Below are positions 25,161 through 36,795 of a DNA stretch of 64,000 nucleotides, one piece after another. The DNA is from Eleginops maclovinus (lineage: Eukaryota > Chordata > Actinopteri > Perciformes > Eleginopidae): NCBI RefSeq assembly GCF_036324505.1, contig NC_086355.1, positions 23,672,018-23,736,017 on the forward strand. The letters run 5' to 3'. Both the position numbers and the translations under genes were made by a program. The notes under the pieces are model-generated. The model did no database searches and was not told the DNA's origin. It was given only the letters and a program-made list of their open reading frames with translations. Numbering within the stretch: the stretch's first letter is position 1; every line of letters starts with the position of its first letter.

Positions 25161-25643
25161 AATTGAGATCTAGAGGCCTGAGGAGACTGTCATAATGACA
25201 TGCTACTGCCGTCAGGGCCCTTCCCTTACTAAACTAGGGAATAACTGGGCTACAAAGTAATCTAAATACCAATAGAGTACATACTTTGTTACCTTTTTTG
25301 TACTTCATTTGACCATGTAGCATGGTGTAGTATTTTCCTAACACTCATACCTATCCAGAGGTCTACACAATCACAATTGTGAAGGTGAATAATGAATAGG
25401 TGTAGGCTACACAACTTCTCTTAATTTGGATACTCTTAAGTAAAATCCATGTCACACCCTTTGAACTCTTATGCAGGGTGTGAATTTTAACCGTGTAGTG
25501 TTCTAATAAAATGCACACGGCTGTTCCGCCATCACAGGAAGTAACATGTGCCGCTGTTAGCTAGCTAGTGTAAGAATAATCAATATATGGAGACGGAACA
25601 TTGAATTGAGATCTAGAGGCCATAATGACATGCTACTGCCGTC
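25161..25643. repeat. Copied segment between 40-bp direct repeats
   Basis: The 18-bp aattgagatctagaggcc plus 22-bp block ataatgacatgctactgccg-tc occurs at 25161-25213 (with 13 extra bases in the middle) and again at 25604-25643. Between them sits the ~390-bp copy of 17622-18016. The insert carries no terminal inverted repeats, no tail and no coding capacity. It ends inside the LTR-like element rather than at an element end. Confidence 0.85.
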
Positions 25644-26245
25644 CCACGCGAGACTGATCAACCTATGGGGGTCACTCCCACAGAGGACAGAAGGTTAGGA
25701 CTGTTTTTATCAATGCATAGTTTTGAAATCTTTTTTTATTTTATTTTTCAGATTACACACATTTGTAATCTGTTAACACAAATAATATTGAGACAAATCT
25801 TCCTCCATAGAAGGCTGTCTATTGTTTATGTCATCGTGGACTGAGGTTTCAGTAGACAAGAAGAGCGTCTGGTGTCTCCATCCATGTTCTTTTTTCAAAC
25901 CATCCTTTTACGTCTTCATATTTTACTCTAACAAATATATTTATACTATGTTTTTCTTCATATGTTTATGTCTCCCAATCACATATTTTTTGTTTACTGT
26001 TGTTTATTCAGGGATAGTGAACTATTAAAAGTAAATTAATTTTTCCCTTGTGAGATGGATCAAAAACAACCACAAAAAATGAATACATTGCATTAAACAG
26101 CACAATACAGAAATCAGTGTGTCATAATGAATAGAATCAGTTTGATAAACAAAATAAATATGAGTCAATCACTGGTGACATTTTTGTGCTGAGTTTATCC
26201 AAGCCTTGAAGCTCATTTTTAATACTAAAGTTTCCTGAGTCTCTA
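25644..26245. other. Unannotated AT-rich DNA
   Basis: No feature recognised. Confidence 0.5.
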
Positions 26246-27416
<1,171 letters not shown>

Positions 27417-27417
27417 C

Positions 27418-27458
<41 letters not shown>
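27417..27458. repeat. (GAT)n microsatellite
   Basis: About thirteen GAT units. Confidence 0.95.
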
Positions 27459-27459
<1 letters not shown>

Positions 27460-27646
27460 GAGGATGATTTGAGATGTTTTCAACGCGTTTACTCCCTACA
27501 ATAGAGTACTATGTCAATTCCTGGCGCAATAACGGCCCGCCCACGTTTTTGGGGAAAACATTCGCTGTCATATGAATGGCGGTAAATACACATTCAGAAG
27601 TTTTCAGCAATCACATCAAACAACAATTAAGATAACAGCACCGGTT

Positions 27647-28127
27647 TTAATCTAGAAGAAGCCCAATTATGATGGTCAGACAGGTAAACTATTACAACAT
27701 TTCATAGGAGATCAATGATCTGCTTTAATTTATAGTTTAATTTAAATCAATAGGGAACTATGAGAGAAACACATAAGACACTCCCTGTCTAAATCACGGC
27801 CCCACCCACTTTCTGATGATACTGATTTTACATACTGCATGCATAGCGGATAATGGTTTGTTCATGTCTTAAAGCTGCAGAGCCATATTGCACCTCAAAC
27901 AACAAATAAATCCAGAGTTATGGTTTCTTTACTTCAAAAGAAATGATGTAATTCAGAAATCACTGTTTCAGAATAAGCCTGCTGTCTGCCACTCTTCCAC
28001 CGGCAAACCCACCGGACATCATTTCCCTATTGGTTTAAATTAAACTATAAATTAAAGCACATCTCCCATGACACTTTTTAATAGTTTGCCTGTCTGACCA
28101 TCATAATTGGGCTTCTTGTAGATTAAA
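27647..28127. repeat. Inverted-repeat (fold-back) structure, ~105-bp arms
   Basis: The left arm 27647-27755 (with agaagcccaattatgatggt and ctttaatttatagtttaa) is the imperfect reverse complement of the right arm 28023-28127. The arms enclose about 270 bp of non-coding DNA. This is consistent with a MITE or fold-back element, but target duplications were not identified. Confidence 0.75.
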
Positions 28128-28283
28128 AAAAAAAAAGCGTTGTTAGTGTCATCTATGGGAAACAATTGCATATTGATTCATGTGGTCTTTGTGATTTCAG
28201 CAAGATTAAGGCATCTCTGAACTCAGTATGCTTTACTCTCGGACATAAAGATGACAAACTATATTTTAATATACAATATAGGG

Positions 28284-29165
28284 GGGACAGGATTTCGAAG
28301 CGTAGTCGTGGGGGAGGGGGTCTACAGTTCGATGGGCTAAGGATTGCACCACTGCTTTTTGCAGATGATGTGGTCCTAATGGCTTCATCGGTCCGTGACC
28401 TTCAGCACTCACTGGATCGGTTCGCGGCCGAGTGTGAAGCGGCTGGGATGAGGATCAGCACCTCCAAATCTGAGGCCATGGTTCTCAGCAGGAAACCGAT
28501 GGACTGTCCACTCCAGATAGGGAATGAAGCCTTACCCCAAGTGAAGGAGTTCAAGTATCTCGGGGTCTTGTTCTCGAGTGAGGGAACAATGGAGCGTGAG
28601 ATGGGCCGGAGAATCGGAGCAGCGGGAGCGGTACTGCAGTCGCTTTACCGCACCGTTGTGACGAAAAGAGAGCTGAGTCAGAAGGCAAAGCTCTCTGTCT
28701 ACCGGCCCATCTTCGTTCCTACCCTCACCTATGGTCATGAAGGATGGGTCATGACCGAAAGAACGAGATCGCGGATACAAGCGGCCGAAATGGGATTTCT
28801 CAGCAGGGTGGCTGGCATCTCCCTTAGGGATAAGGTGAGAAGTTCAGTCATCCGGGAGGGCCTCGGAGTAGAACCGCTGCTCCTTCACGTTGAAAGGAGC
28901 CAGTTGAGGTGGTTCGGACACCTAGTGAGGATGCCACCTGTGCGCCTCCCTAGGGAGGTGTTCCAGGCACGTCCAGCTGGGAAGAGACCGAGGGGTAGAC
29001 CTAGGACCAGGTGGAGGGATTATATCTCTTTGCTGGCCTGGGAGCGCCTTGGAATCTCCCAGTCAGAGCTGGTTGATGTGGCCAGGGAAAGAAAAGTTTG
29101 GGGCTCTCTGCTGGAGCTGTTACCTTTGCGACCCTGACGGATAAGTGGGAGAAGATGGATGGATA
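28284..29165 (+). mobile_element. 5'-truncated LINE (RTE/Rex3-like)
   Basis: Starts abruptly within the reverse transcriptase after cgaatata-type AT-rich flank and ends with a short gatggatggat tail. A possible 5-bp atata target duplication brackets it (28276-28280; after the tail at 29160-29165). A GATG-type 3' tail is described for Rex3/RTE elements of fish, hence the tentative family. Confidence 0.75.
28286..29137 (+). pseudogene. LINE reverse transcriptase, C-terminal half
   Basis: Continuous frame from within the reverse transcriptase to a natural stop. Near its start PLLFADDVVLMA holds the catalytic FADD motif (two Asp of the active site). Downstream are KSEAMVLSRKP, VKEFKYLGVLFSS (thumb region), RPIFVPTLTYGHEGW, SQLRWFGHLVRMPP and GKRPRGRPRTRWRDY, ending LLPLRP. 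An intact element would carry an endonuclease and the front of the reverse transcriptase, about 600 residues more. The long undamaged frame suggests a fairly recent insertion. It cannot retrotranspose. The ATG at 28166 is flank sequence and not a real start. Confidence 0.85.
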
Positions 29166-29309
29166 TAGGTGACTTTGGGAAAAGTGTGGCACTGTGATTT
29201 TAACAATGGTAACTACTTCAAAGACTTAAAACATGCGACGTGGAAAATGGCGAAACGAGGGGAGATGCTTTAAATCTGTGATGCACAATATCTACTTCAA
29301 GTGAAGCAC
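29166..29309. other. Unannotated spacer
   Basis: Short non-coding stretch between LINE tail and (CA)n tract. Confidence 0.5.
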
Positions 29310-29334
29310 ACACACACACACACACACAGACACA

Positions 29335-29379
<45 letters not shown>
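29310..29379. repeat. (CA)n microsatellite
   Basis: CA dinucleotides with two CAGA interruptions. Confidence 0.97.
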
Positions 29380-29989
29380 CCATATCCTCTAACAGCAGTG
29401 GGCATAAATACTTGATGCTGTGTGTGAGTGAGAGCATAAGAATGAGCTTTTACCAGAGGTGCTGCCAGCTCTGATAAGACAGGAGGACCAGAGATGAGGT
29501 ACCGACATGACTGCAGGCGGCTGGAGTGCTGGAGCGGTCCGGACTGATGGGCACAAAGGTGTGATCACATGTCTACACACATGCATCAGGGATACGACTT
29601 TAACGATTGATTCGTCGATTCATTTTCAGAGTGAGAACTTCAAACTTTGACAAAATACCATATTAAGTCATATCCAAACCAGATGATTATAGCGGAGAAT
29701 GAAACCACTGGCTGTTTTATTCTGAGGCTCAACCCAAGGATCAGACATGAACTGGTACACAACAAACGTAATAACACTATACACTTCACTACTGTTATCT
29801 GGCTGCTATCAATCTAGTTTATACTTGCTACACTTATCTTACACTTACTTTAAAAACAATAAACATGTTTTACTGTTCTTATTGTTGTCTCATATTGTAT
29901 GCACGGTTCTTAATTAATGTTTTGAGTCCTTGCTTTTTGCTGTAACAAAGTTAACGTCACCTTTGTAGGACTAATACACATATTCTGAT
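29380..29989. other. Unannotated DNA
   Basis: No feature recognised. Confidence 0.5.
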
Positions 29990-30481
29990 TCTGCATTTTG
30001 GGTTTTCCCTTTCCTTTAGTGTGTTATATAGGTTTTTGTGCATGTAAATGGTCTGCCTGAAACGACTCCATTTAACGCCTCCATTGGACAATGACATCAC
30101 TTTGTAACAATTGTGATTATCTTAGTTAGTGCTCTTTCACATTGTACGTGATAGGCTAAAGTGCGGAAAATGGGTTAACTAATCACAACAGAGCCAGTCC
30201 GCTAACCAATCAGAGCAGACTGGGCTCTGGTTTCACACAGAGGGTGAAAAGAGGTGCTGCAGCACAGGCAGTATGAGAAAAATAAAGAGCTTTTTGAACA
30301 TTAAAGGTCCCCTATTATGCAAAATGCACTTTTTGATTTATTTCCATGTGACACGTCCCAACCTATCGTCCCTTATATACAGTCACGAGCTGAATCCCCT
30401 CCACAGCAGCTCTGTGTGTCTGTGTGTTCAGCAGGATGTCTGCAGGAGGGACTTAGAGTTGTTGTGTATATAATATATATC

Positions 30482-32078
30482 CAGTGGGGAGAAGAAGTAT
30501 TTGATACACCGCCAATTTTGCAGGTTTTCCCACTTACAAAACATGTAGAAGTCTGTCATTTTATCATAGGTACTCTTCAACTGTGAAAGACGGAATCTAA
30601 AACAAAAATCCAGAAAATCACATTGTCTGATTTTTAAGTAATTAATTTGCATTTTATTGCATGACATAAGTATTTGATACATCAGAAAAACAGAACTTAA
30701 TATTTGGTACAGAAACCTTTGTTTGCAATTACAGAGATCAGACATTTCCTGTAGTTCTTGACCAGGTTTGCACACACTGCAGCAGGGATTTTGGCCCACT
30801 CCACCATATAGATCTTCTCCAGATCCTTCAGGTTTCGGGGCTGTCGCTGGGCAATAAGGACTTTCAGCTCCCTCCAAAGATTTTCTATTGGGTTCAGGTC
30901 TGGAGACTGGCTAGGCCACTCCAGGACCTTGAGATGCTTCTTACGGAGCCACTCCTTATTTGCCCTGGCTGTGTGTTTCGGGTCGTTGTCATGCTGGAAG
31001 ACCCAGCCACGACCCATCTTCAATGCTCTTACTGAGGGAAGGAGGTTGTTGGCCAAGATCTCGTGATACATGGCCCCATCAATCCTCTCCTCAATACGGT
31101 GCAGTCGTCCTGTCCCCTTTGCAGAAAAGCATTCCCAAAGAATGATGTTTCCACCTCCATGCTTCACGGTTGGGATGGTGTTCTTGGGGTTGTACTCATC
31201 CTTGTTCTTCCTCCAAACACGGCGAGTGGAGTTTAGACCAAAAACCTCTATTTTTGTCTCATCAGACCACATGACCTTCTCCCATTCCTCCTCTGGATCA
31301 TCCAGATGGTCATTGGCAAACTTCAGACGGGCCAGGACAAGCGCTGGCTTAAGCAGGGGGACCTTGCGTGCGCTGCAGGATTTTAATCCATGACGGCGTG
31401 GTGTGCTACTAATGGTTTTCTTTGAGACTGTGGTCCCAGCTCTCTTCAGGTCATTGACCAGGTCCTGCCGTGTAGTTCTGATCCCTCACCTTCCTCATGA
31501 TCATTGATGCCCCACGAGGTGAGATCTTGCATGGAGCCCCAGACCGAGGGAGATTGACCGTCATCTTGAACTTCTTCCATTTTCTAATAATTGCGCCAAC
31601 AGTTGTTGCCTTCTCACCGAGCTGCTTGCCTATTGTCCTGTAGCCCATCCCAGCCTTCTGCAGGTCTACAATTTTATCCCTGATGTCCTTACACAGCTCT
31701 CTGGTCTTGGCCATTGTGGAGAGGTTGGAGTCTGTTTGATTGAGTGTATGGACAGGTCTCTTTTATACAGGTAACAAGTTCAAACAGGTGCAGTTAATAC
31801 AGGACATGAGTGGAGAACAGGAGGGCTTCTTAAAGAAACACTAACAGGTCTGTGAGAGCCGGAATTCTTACTGGTTGGTAGGTGATCAAATACTTATGTC
31901 ATGCAATAAAATGCAAATTAATTACTTAAAAATCATACAATGTGATTTTCTGGATTTTTGTTTAGTTCGTCTTTACAGTTGAAGTGTACCTATGATAACA
32001 ATTACAGACCTCTACATGCTTTGTAAGTGGGAAAACCTGCAAGATCGGCAGTGTATCAAATACTTGTTCTCCCCACTG
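30482..32078 (-). mobile_element. Tc1-like transposon (copy A), full length
   Basis: Terminal inverted repeats begin cagtggggagaagaagtatt and, inverted, cagtggggagaacaagtatt, about 200 bp each, with sub-terminal direct repeats (tttgcattttattgcatgac near the inner ends). A TA follows the right end (32079-32080); the left flank is tc, a mutated TA. Length is about 1.6 kb, normal for Tc1 elements. The pre-insertion site is readable in MITE copy 1 at about 4383-4396. Confidence 0.93.
30697..31714 (-). pseudogene. Tc1-like transposase, near-intact, frameshifted
   Basis: Starts [18 protein letters not shown] at 31714. Residues ~1-85 form the paired-like helix-turn-helix ([19 protein letters not shown]) and a GRPR-like linker SGAPCKIS. 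A frame change at about 31476-31485, after KVRDQ, shifts reading. The second frame is then open to the stop at 30697 with all DDE blocks: [12 protein letters not shown] (first Asp), [11 protein letters not shown] (second Asp), [15 protein letters not shown] (Glu), and C-terminal NKGFCTKY. Family length is about 340 residues, so little is missing. One short indel appears to be the only disabling lesion visible. The gene is inactive as it stands. Confidence 0.92.
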
Positions 32079-32488
32079 TATAATGTCTCTGTTCTAGTGG
32101 TAAACACTGAGAAATGTTTCAGAAATAATGCTGGATGTGGTTTGGAACATAATATGGGGTTTAACCACGGCAGCGTTTAGCTGAGTTTCTCCATTAGAAA
32201 CTTGCATGACGCTCCAAAGGGGCGTGGCCAGCTTCAGCCCAGCTCAAATTTAAAGCTACAGTCACAGAATCAGCACTTCAGGAACAGGGCTGAAATAGAG
32301 GGGGATGACAGATGCTACAATGGGGCATCTGTTTGGTATTTTGAGCAAAACACCTCACAGACAAGTTTTGCATAGATATGGCTCTACACTATATTGTTCA
32401 ATATAGCATAATAGGAGCATGGAGACATTTCACAGGAGAGACACTAAATACTGATAGAAACCTCCTAATAAATATAATATGGCCCCTT

Positions 32489-33693
32489 TAAAAAAGGTTT
32501 GTGAGCATGGCGACTCCTCAACCTCACCTCTTATTTCCTGTTAAAGGGGCCCTATTATGTTTTTTGAGGGTTTTCCAGTTCAAATTAGGGCTGCTTCAAG
32601 ACTTTTCATACCCGGCCAACACATCCTGCCACCATTTATCTCCGTTATATGACCAACCCTCCCTCTCCCTTCTACTCATTCATTCCCCTATCTTAACTAA
32701 ATTCCTCCATGCCTCCACCCATCATCCCCTTCATACATTTATCCCTTCATCCCTCACTCCCCTCAACTCATCTTACTCACCCACATACCTTAAATCATAA
32801 ATATAGAAAAGAAAAACATAACATCTTACTGAAAATATTTATAAATATACATTTGTAGATTATATCAGATATAGTTGCTACTGTCTGCAGTGACTCACTC
32901 AATACTAGACCAATTTCCAAAATGGAGGACCTGTTATTCGATTAGACAAACAAACATTGTGCACAAGTGACCAGGAAAAATACCCAAGTTACCCTTTAAC
33001 TTAATTGATTGCGGTGAGTCAGTGAGCTCAGTCCCAGAGCAGGTGTGCTCTCAAGCACAGACCGGCCCATCAATATGGAACCTAAAAAGGATTTGTCTAC
33101 TGGATTCACTCAGCCACCATACAGCCACACAGGCAAAATGTTTGCACCTGTAGTAATGAGCGTACTGCTACTCAACAGAAAAAGTAGAACATCAGTAATG
33201 CAAAACGTGTGTGTGTGTGTGAAGCATGAAATAAACATCTATATAACAGCCTGTATGAATAAAGTGAAATTATAAACTGCTAACTCATGTTCCGTTTGTA
33301 CTCAATAGTCTTTTTTGCAATAGGCTTTTGGCCCCCTCTTTAAATCCAACACACACTTCTTCAGGCTCATTTGCAGCCCTGTTTATTTGTGTCCAACAAA
33401 ATATAAAAACCACTCTCCCTGTAATTAAATTGACAGCAATGTGAACGTTCACAGTTCTGTGGATGTCAAACAGCCTCTATGAAGCTGGATTTAACGACTA
33501 ATTGTTTCAGCAGCTCATACATGCCTACACATATTCAGGGCTGATTTGCTGAACTTGTCAAACACATTTAAAACTGCGCTTCTGTGATATTCATTCAATT
33601 TGAAAAGCCATCTGGCACTCTGTCAATACATACAGCTCCATATTAAAAGAAATGCCGGCATTAAAATATTCCAGTCTCATTCTAAAATGTGAC

Positions 33694-33763
<70 letters not shown>

Positions 33764-33799
33764 AATATATACTAGCATGCTAGTCAGAACAATAGCTAT
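32489..33799. other. Mostly unannotated DNA
   Basis: At 32541-32585 a short ttaaaggggccctattatg end of the outer TTAA family appears without the rest. The remainder shows no transposon ends or exons. A mixed (TA)n/(CA)n tract lies at 33692-33765. Confidence 0.5.
33692..33765. repeat. Compound (TA)n(CA)n(TA)n microsatellite
   Basis: TA run, about fifteen CA units, TA run; locally palindromic at its TA ends. Confidence 0.95.
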
Positions 33800-34065
33800 C
33801 CCTACTGAAATCCGGAGAAGGGCACAGAGGATGCAGGGAAAACAGAAGATACGAAGAGGGAGAGCTGTGTCCAGTGTTATGGAGAAAAGGTAATACAAGC
33901 CATGTCTCCCCCCCTCTCCTACTGGGCAACGTAAGATCACTGGCTAATGGAATGGACAAGCTAACGGTGTTAGCTAGGAGTCAGGCGGAACATCTGGACT
34001 GTAGTTTAATGTGCTTTATGAAAGAACGGCTGCATCAGGATATCTCTGACAGGCTTCCATACTTC
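33800..34065 (+). pseudogene. LINE endonuclease N-terminal fragment
   Basis: The forward frame gives LLGNVRSLANGMDKLTVLAR, then DCSLMCFMKERLHQDISD. This is the start of the apurinic-type endonuclease of fish non-LTR elements (usual form GN.RSL.NK.DEL...C.L.FTETWL). The upstream Arg-rich stretch EIRRRAQRM is also usual for the family. A related fragment is at 42990-43240 on the other strand. Catalytic residues further downstream are absent because the minisatellite at 34093 follows. Confidence 0.6.
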
Positions 34066-34092
34066 GGAAAGCCCACAAGTATGGCACCAAGA

Positions 34093-34560
34093 GCTTCATC
34101 ATGTCTTCACCATGAGCCTGAGTCTTCACCATGAGCCTGATTCTTCATCATCAGCCTGAGTCTTCATCATGTCATCATCATGAGCCTAAGTCTTCATCAG
34201 GTCTTCACCATGAGCCTGAGTCTTCATCATCAGCCTGAGTCTTCATCATGTCATCATCATGAGCCTAAGTCTTCATCAGGTCTTCACCATGGGCCTGAGT
34301 CTTCATCATGTCTTCATCATGAGCCTGAGTCTTAATCATGAGCCTGAGTCTTCATCATGAGCCTGAGTCATCAGCCTGAGTCTTCACCATGAGCCTGAGT
34401 CTTCATCATCAGCCTGAGTCTTCATCATGTCGTCATCATGAGCCTAAGTCTTCATCAGGTCTTCACCATGAGCCTGAGTCTTCATCATGTCTTCATCATG
34501 AGCCTGAGTCTTCATCATGAGCCTGAGTCATCAGCCTGAGTCTTTACCATGAGTCTGAGT
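34093..34560. repeat. Higher-order minisatellite of 19- and 30-bp units
   Basis: Units end in gcctgagt or gcctaagt. The 19-mer (cttcatcatcagcctgagt and variants) and a 30-mer alternate. A 79-bp higher-order block (19+30+30) starts at 34143, repeats at 34222 and recurs at 34401. It lies between LINE-derived sequences at 33.8-34.06 and 34.6-34.75 kb. Confidence 0.95.
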
Positions 34561-34563
34561 CTT

Positions 34564-34755
34564 CCGAGGGTCTCTCTGCTGTGGAGGATGTTCTGTCTCC
34601 TCCCTGGTCTTCAGACGCTGTGTCCTAGTGACTACAAGGACTTTTATTGCATAGTTCAACTGCTCATGTTTTTGTAGATTTTGAATTATTTTATCCTCAT
34701 ACGGTGCAACTGTCTTGATACTTTATTTCCCCTGGGATCAATACATTATTTTGAT
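34564..34755 (+). mobile_element. LINE 3' end fragment
   Basis: Contains gcaactgtcttgatacttta and ttcccctgggatcaatacat, close to the tttcc..gggatcaataaagta tail common to fish L2-like LINEs. Probably the 3' part of the same element as the 33.8-kb endonuclease fragment, with the body replaced or deleted. Confidence 0.45.
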
Positions 34756-35848
34756 TCTTTAGAAAATTACCGCAGGATAAGAGTGACATGTTTTAGCATT
34801 TGCCTCACAAAGATGAACTGTACTGTAGAAAAACCTAGGAGCACAGAGGTGTGATGTGTTGAGTGACACAAGTCACTGTTTCAATGAAAACATGTATCTG
34901 TTAATGTGAGAGGGACAGAATCCCCTGTCCCCGGCTCTCAGTCAGTTTGTGTCCACATGCTCTTTAACAGCGTTCCAAGGCAAAGCAGCCATGTAGCCGG
35001 AGAGCCATATCGTGCAGAGATTAGACATATTAAAGCAGCACTTAAAGTATATGGACCTGATTAGCCCCGGTAATGAAATCAAGCCTGACACCACAGTTCC
35101 CCTTTACACGCACGCACGCACGCACCACCACGCACGCACGCACGCAGAGCCTATGCAGCCCATAAGCCACGTCCTTCTCTTTGCCCAACCTCCCCCCTCC
35201 TTCTCCTCTGTCTTTCTCTATTTTCCTCTCATTTCTGGAGTAAGTGTGCTCCCTAGTGTCGTCTGCATCAGTGAGAGGCAGACAGCGCAGTGGAGGAGAG
35301 GCTTTCCTTACACTTAGAGAGACATGGTGAGAAGAGCATTTGGATCTGTTCAATTGAATTTATATACACACGGCACCTTGACACCTGTCATCTTCTCTAA
35401 AGAGTTTCAGTCCTGGGTTAAATTTGTTGCAGGATTATCGACAAGGTAGTGGCTTGCTTTTCATGAATCTAGGCGTGAAGATGTAGCATGGGTCAAAGCA
35501 GAACATTTTTCTTTACTAAATCAGATTTGACAGATACACACATGATCTGTTATTTAGGGGAACAACTTTATTGGAGGTCTGTGCTTCAGAGTTCCCTTCT
35601 AGTTGCTCGCTGTTATCATTCCTCCTTTCTTTTCCTTTGCTAACACTTGCACTCCTTAAGAGTTCGGGGCAGAAAGTGACCACTGTCACGTGGAAAATGT
35701 AATCCAAAGTTCCAAAGCTGAAACGTTGCAATAATTTTGCTTTTGACTTGAGCTGGAAACTATTATCATTATCACAGAATCCCAAGTTCTTGCTGTAAAG
35801 AGTCATGCTTTCTGTCTTGTGTGACACACACACACACACATATATATA
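34756..35848. other. Unannotated DNA with (ACGC)n tract
   Basis: A cacgcacgc-type repeat occupies about 35108-35146. Flanking frames at 35012-35353 on both strands have no recognisable domain. (CA)n at 35824-35840. Confidence 0.5.
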
Positions 35849-35855
35849 CAAGCGT

Positions 35856-35901
<46 letters not shown>

Positions 35902-35908
35902 ACGCTTG
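35849..35908. repeat. Perfect 60-bp palindrome with (TA)n core
   Basis: The arm caagcgtcccta followed by (TA)n reads to tagggacgcttg with exact symmetry. The unique 10-base ends show that this is more than a TA microsatellite. Confidence 0.95.
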
Positions 35909-36074
35909 GCTTTTCACATTTTGATATTTCATTATGTGTCCCTTACCAGAGGGGCATACATGTATTGGCGTCCTTTATTTGTGTTCTTGTACATGTAAAG
36001 CCCGCATTGATAATGTCAGAAGATAATTTTATTTTGGAAAAATATATGTAAGGAATTACGTAAAATAATAGGAC

Positions 36075-36510
36075 ATGAGGTCTCTAAAAGCTGTTTGGTA
36101 CTCTATTTATGTAAATTCACTGAGGAAATTATTACAAGTGCTTATATCCAGCAAGAAAGCAATCACTAGGAATTGGGGTAAGGAAGCCCCACCAACAAAA
36201 AACCAACAGGCAATTGTGGAAGAAATGTTTTTGATGGAAAAACTGAAACATAAATTGATATTAAAAGAAACACAACAACAGAAAGTGGAAAAAATGGACT
36301 CTATCAAAGACTCAGAGCAAAGACATTTGAATGGAACAATAGCCAATAGACACGTGTATGTACAACCAAATAATGACATGAAGACATATCCAAAGTCTTT
36401 TTTCCTTGTTATTGCCTTGCTAGCTTTTTGATGCAGGATTATTATGTTGTTGTAACGAGCATGTTAATGTCATGTATATTGTGTTAATAAAGATTTAAAT
36501 TACAAGAAAG
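36075..36510 (+). pseudogene. L1-like LINE ORF2 C-terminus and 3' end
   Basis: The 118-codon frame to 36431 contains SSKKAITRNWGKEAPPT followed by EMFLMEKLKHKLILKE and VEKMDSI. This pattern (KKAI.R.W....PPT...W......I..MEK) marks the extreme C-terminus of L1-type ORF2 in fish. The stop is followed by a short 3' region with gttaataaagatttaaatta, containing an aataaa signal and an A-rich end. The rest of ORF2 is missing, so it is a 5'-truncated insertion. Confidence 0.7.
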
Positions 36511-36591
36511 CCTGCATTGATTCCTCCATATCACCATGCAGAAATTCAAAACCAAAAACTTTGTCACACTGTAAGTGAGGTAAAGCCGCAG

Positions 36592-36795
36592 AGATTTTTT
36601 TTTTTAGTCAATGAATTTTTATTGAGGTGTTAAACATGGACATAAACAAGCCCCTGAGACAACACATAAGAAATTGAGACAAAAATAACAACAAATTATC
36701 AAATATAGATACACACAGTCACACAACAGCACAAACACACAACAAAAAAACAACAAAAATAATAAAAATAATAATAATAATATTTTAAAAAACAT
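36592..36795 (-). mobile_element. Poly(A)-ended retrosequence
   Basis: Read on the reverse strand, cctcaataaaaattcattga is followed by an uninterrupted A run (T run 36593-36604 on the forward strand). A polyadenylation signal about 12 bases before a genomic A tract is the mark of an L1-type reverse-transcribed RNA. The body is T-rich without a coding frame, and the source RNA (L1 3' UTR or a host transcript) is not recognised. An (AAT)n stretch lies at its upstream end. Confidence 0.45.

Larger units (their letters stand above)
30305..32417 (-). mobile_element. Inner TTAA-target MITE (copy 2), split by a Tc1 element
   Basis: Starts after TTAA (30301-30304) with aggtcccctattatgcaaaa and matches the reverse complement of 4022-4730, with an internal deletion of about 200 bp near 30345. 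It is interrupted at 30480 and resumes at 32079 (taatgtctctgttctagtgg). Its far end (atagcataatagga, about 32403-32416) has lost the last terminal bases. It sits at a TTAA of the outer repeat. Confidence 0.8.
29990..32488 (+). mobile_element. Outer TTAA-target repeat, interrupted
   Basis: The left part starts with tgcattttgggttttccctt and runs to gagctttttgaacattaa at 30304. The right part resumes near 32416 as agcatggagacatttcacag and ends at atatggcccc before TTTAA. Between them sits the inner MITE at 30305-32417. The 30179-30299 portion matches 11453-11570. A terminus aggggccctattatg of the same family lies at 32545. The sequence is non-coding. The exact left end is eroded. Confidence 0.6.

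Noticed and set aside
30428..30877. 149-codon reverse frame
   Set aside because: Off-frame shadow covering a Tc1 inverted repeat and the transposase C-terminus.
34093..34560. CRISPR-like regular repeats
   Set aside because: Units are contiguous with no unique spacers and the context is a vertebrate LINE relic, so it is a minisatellite.
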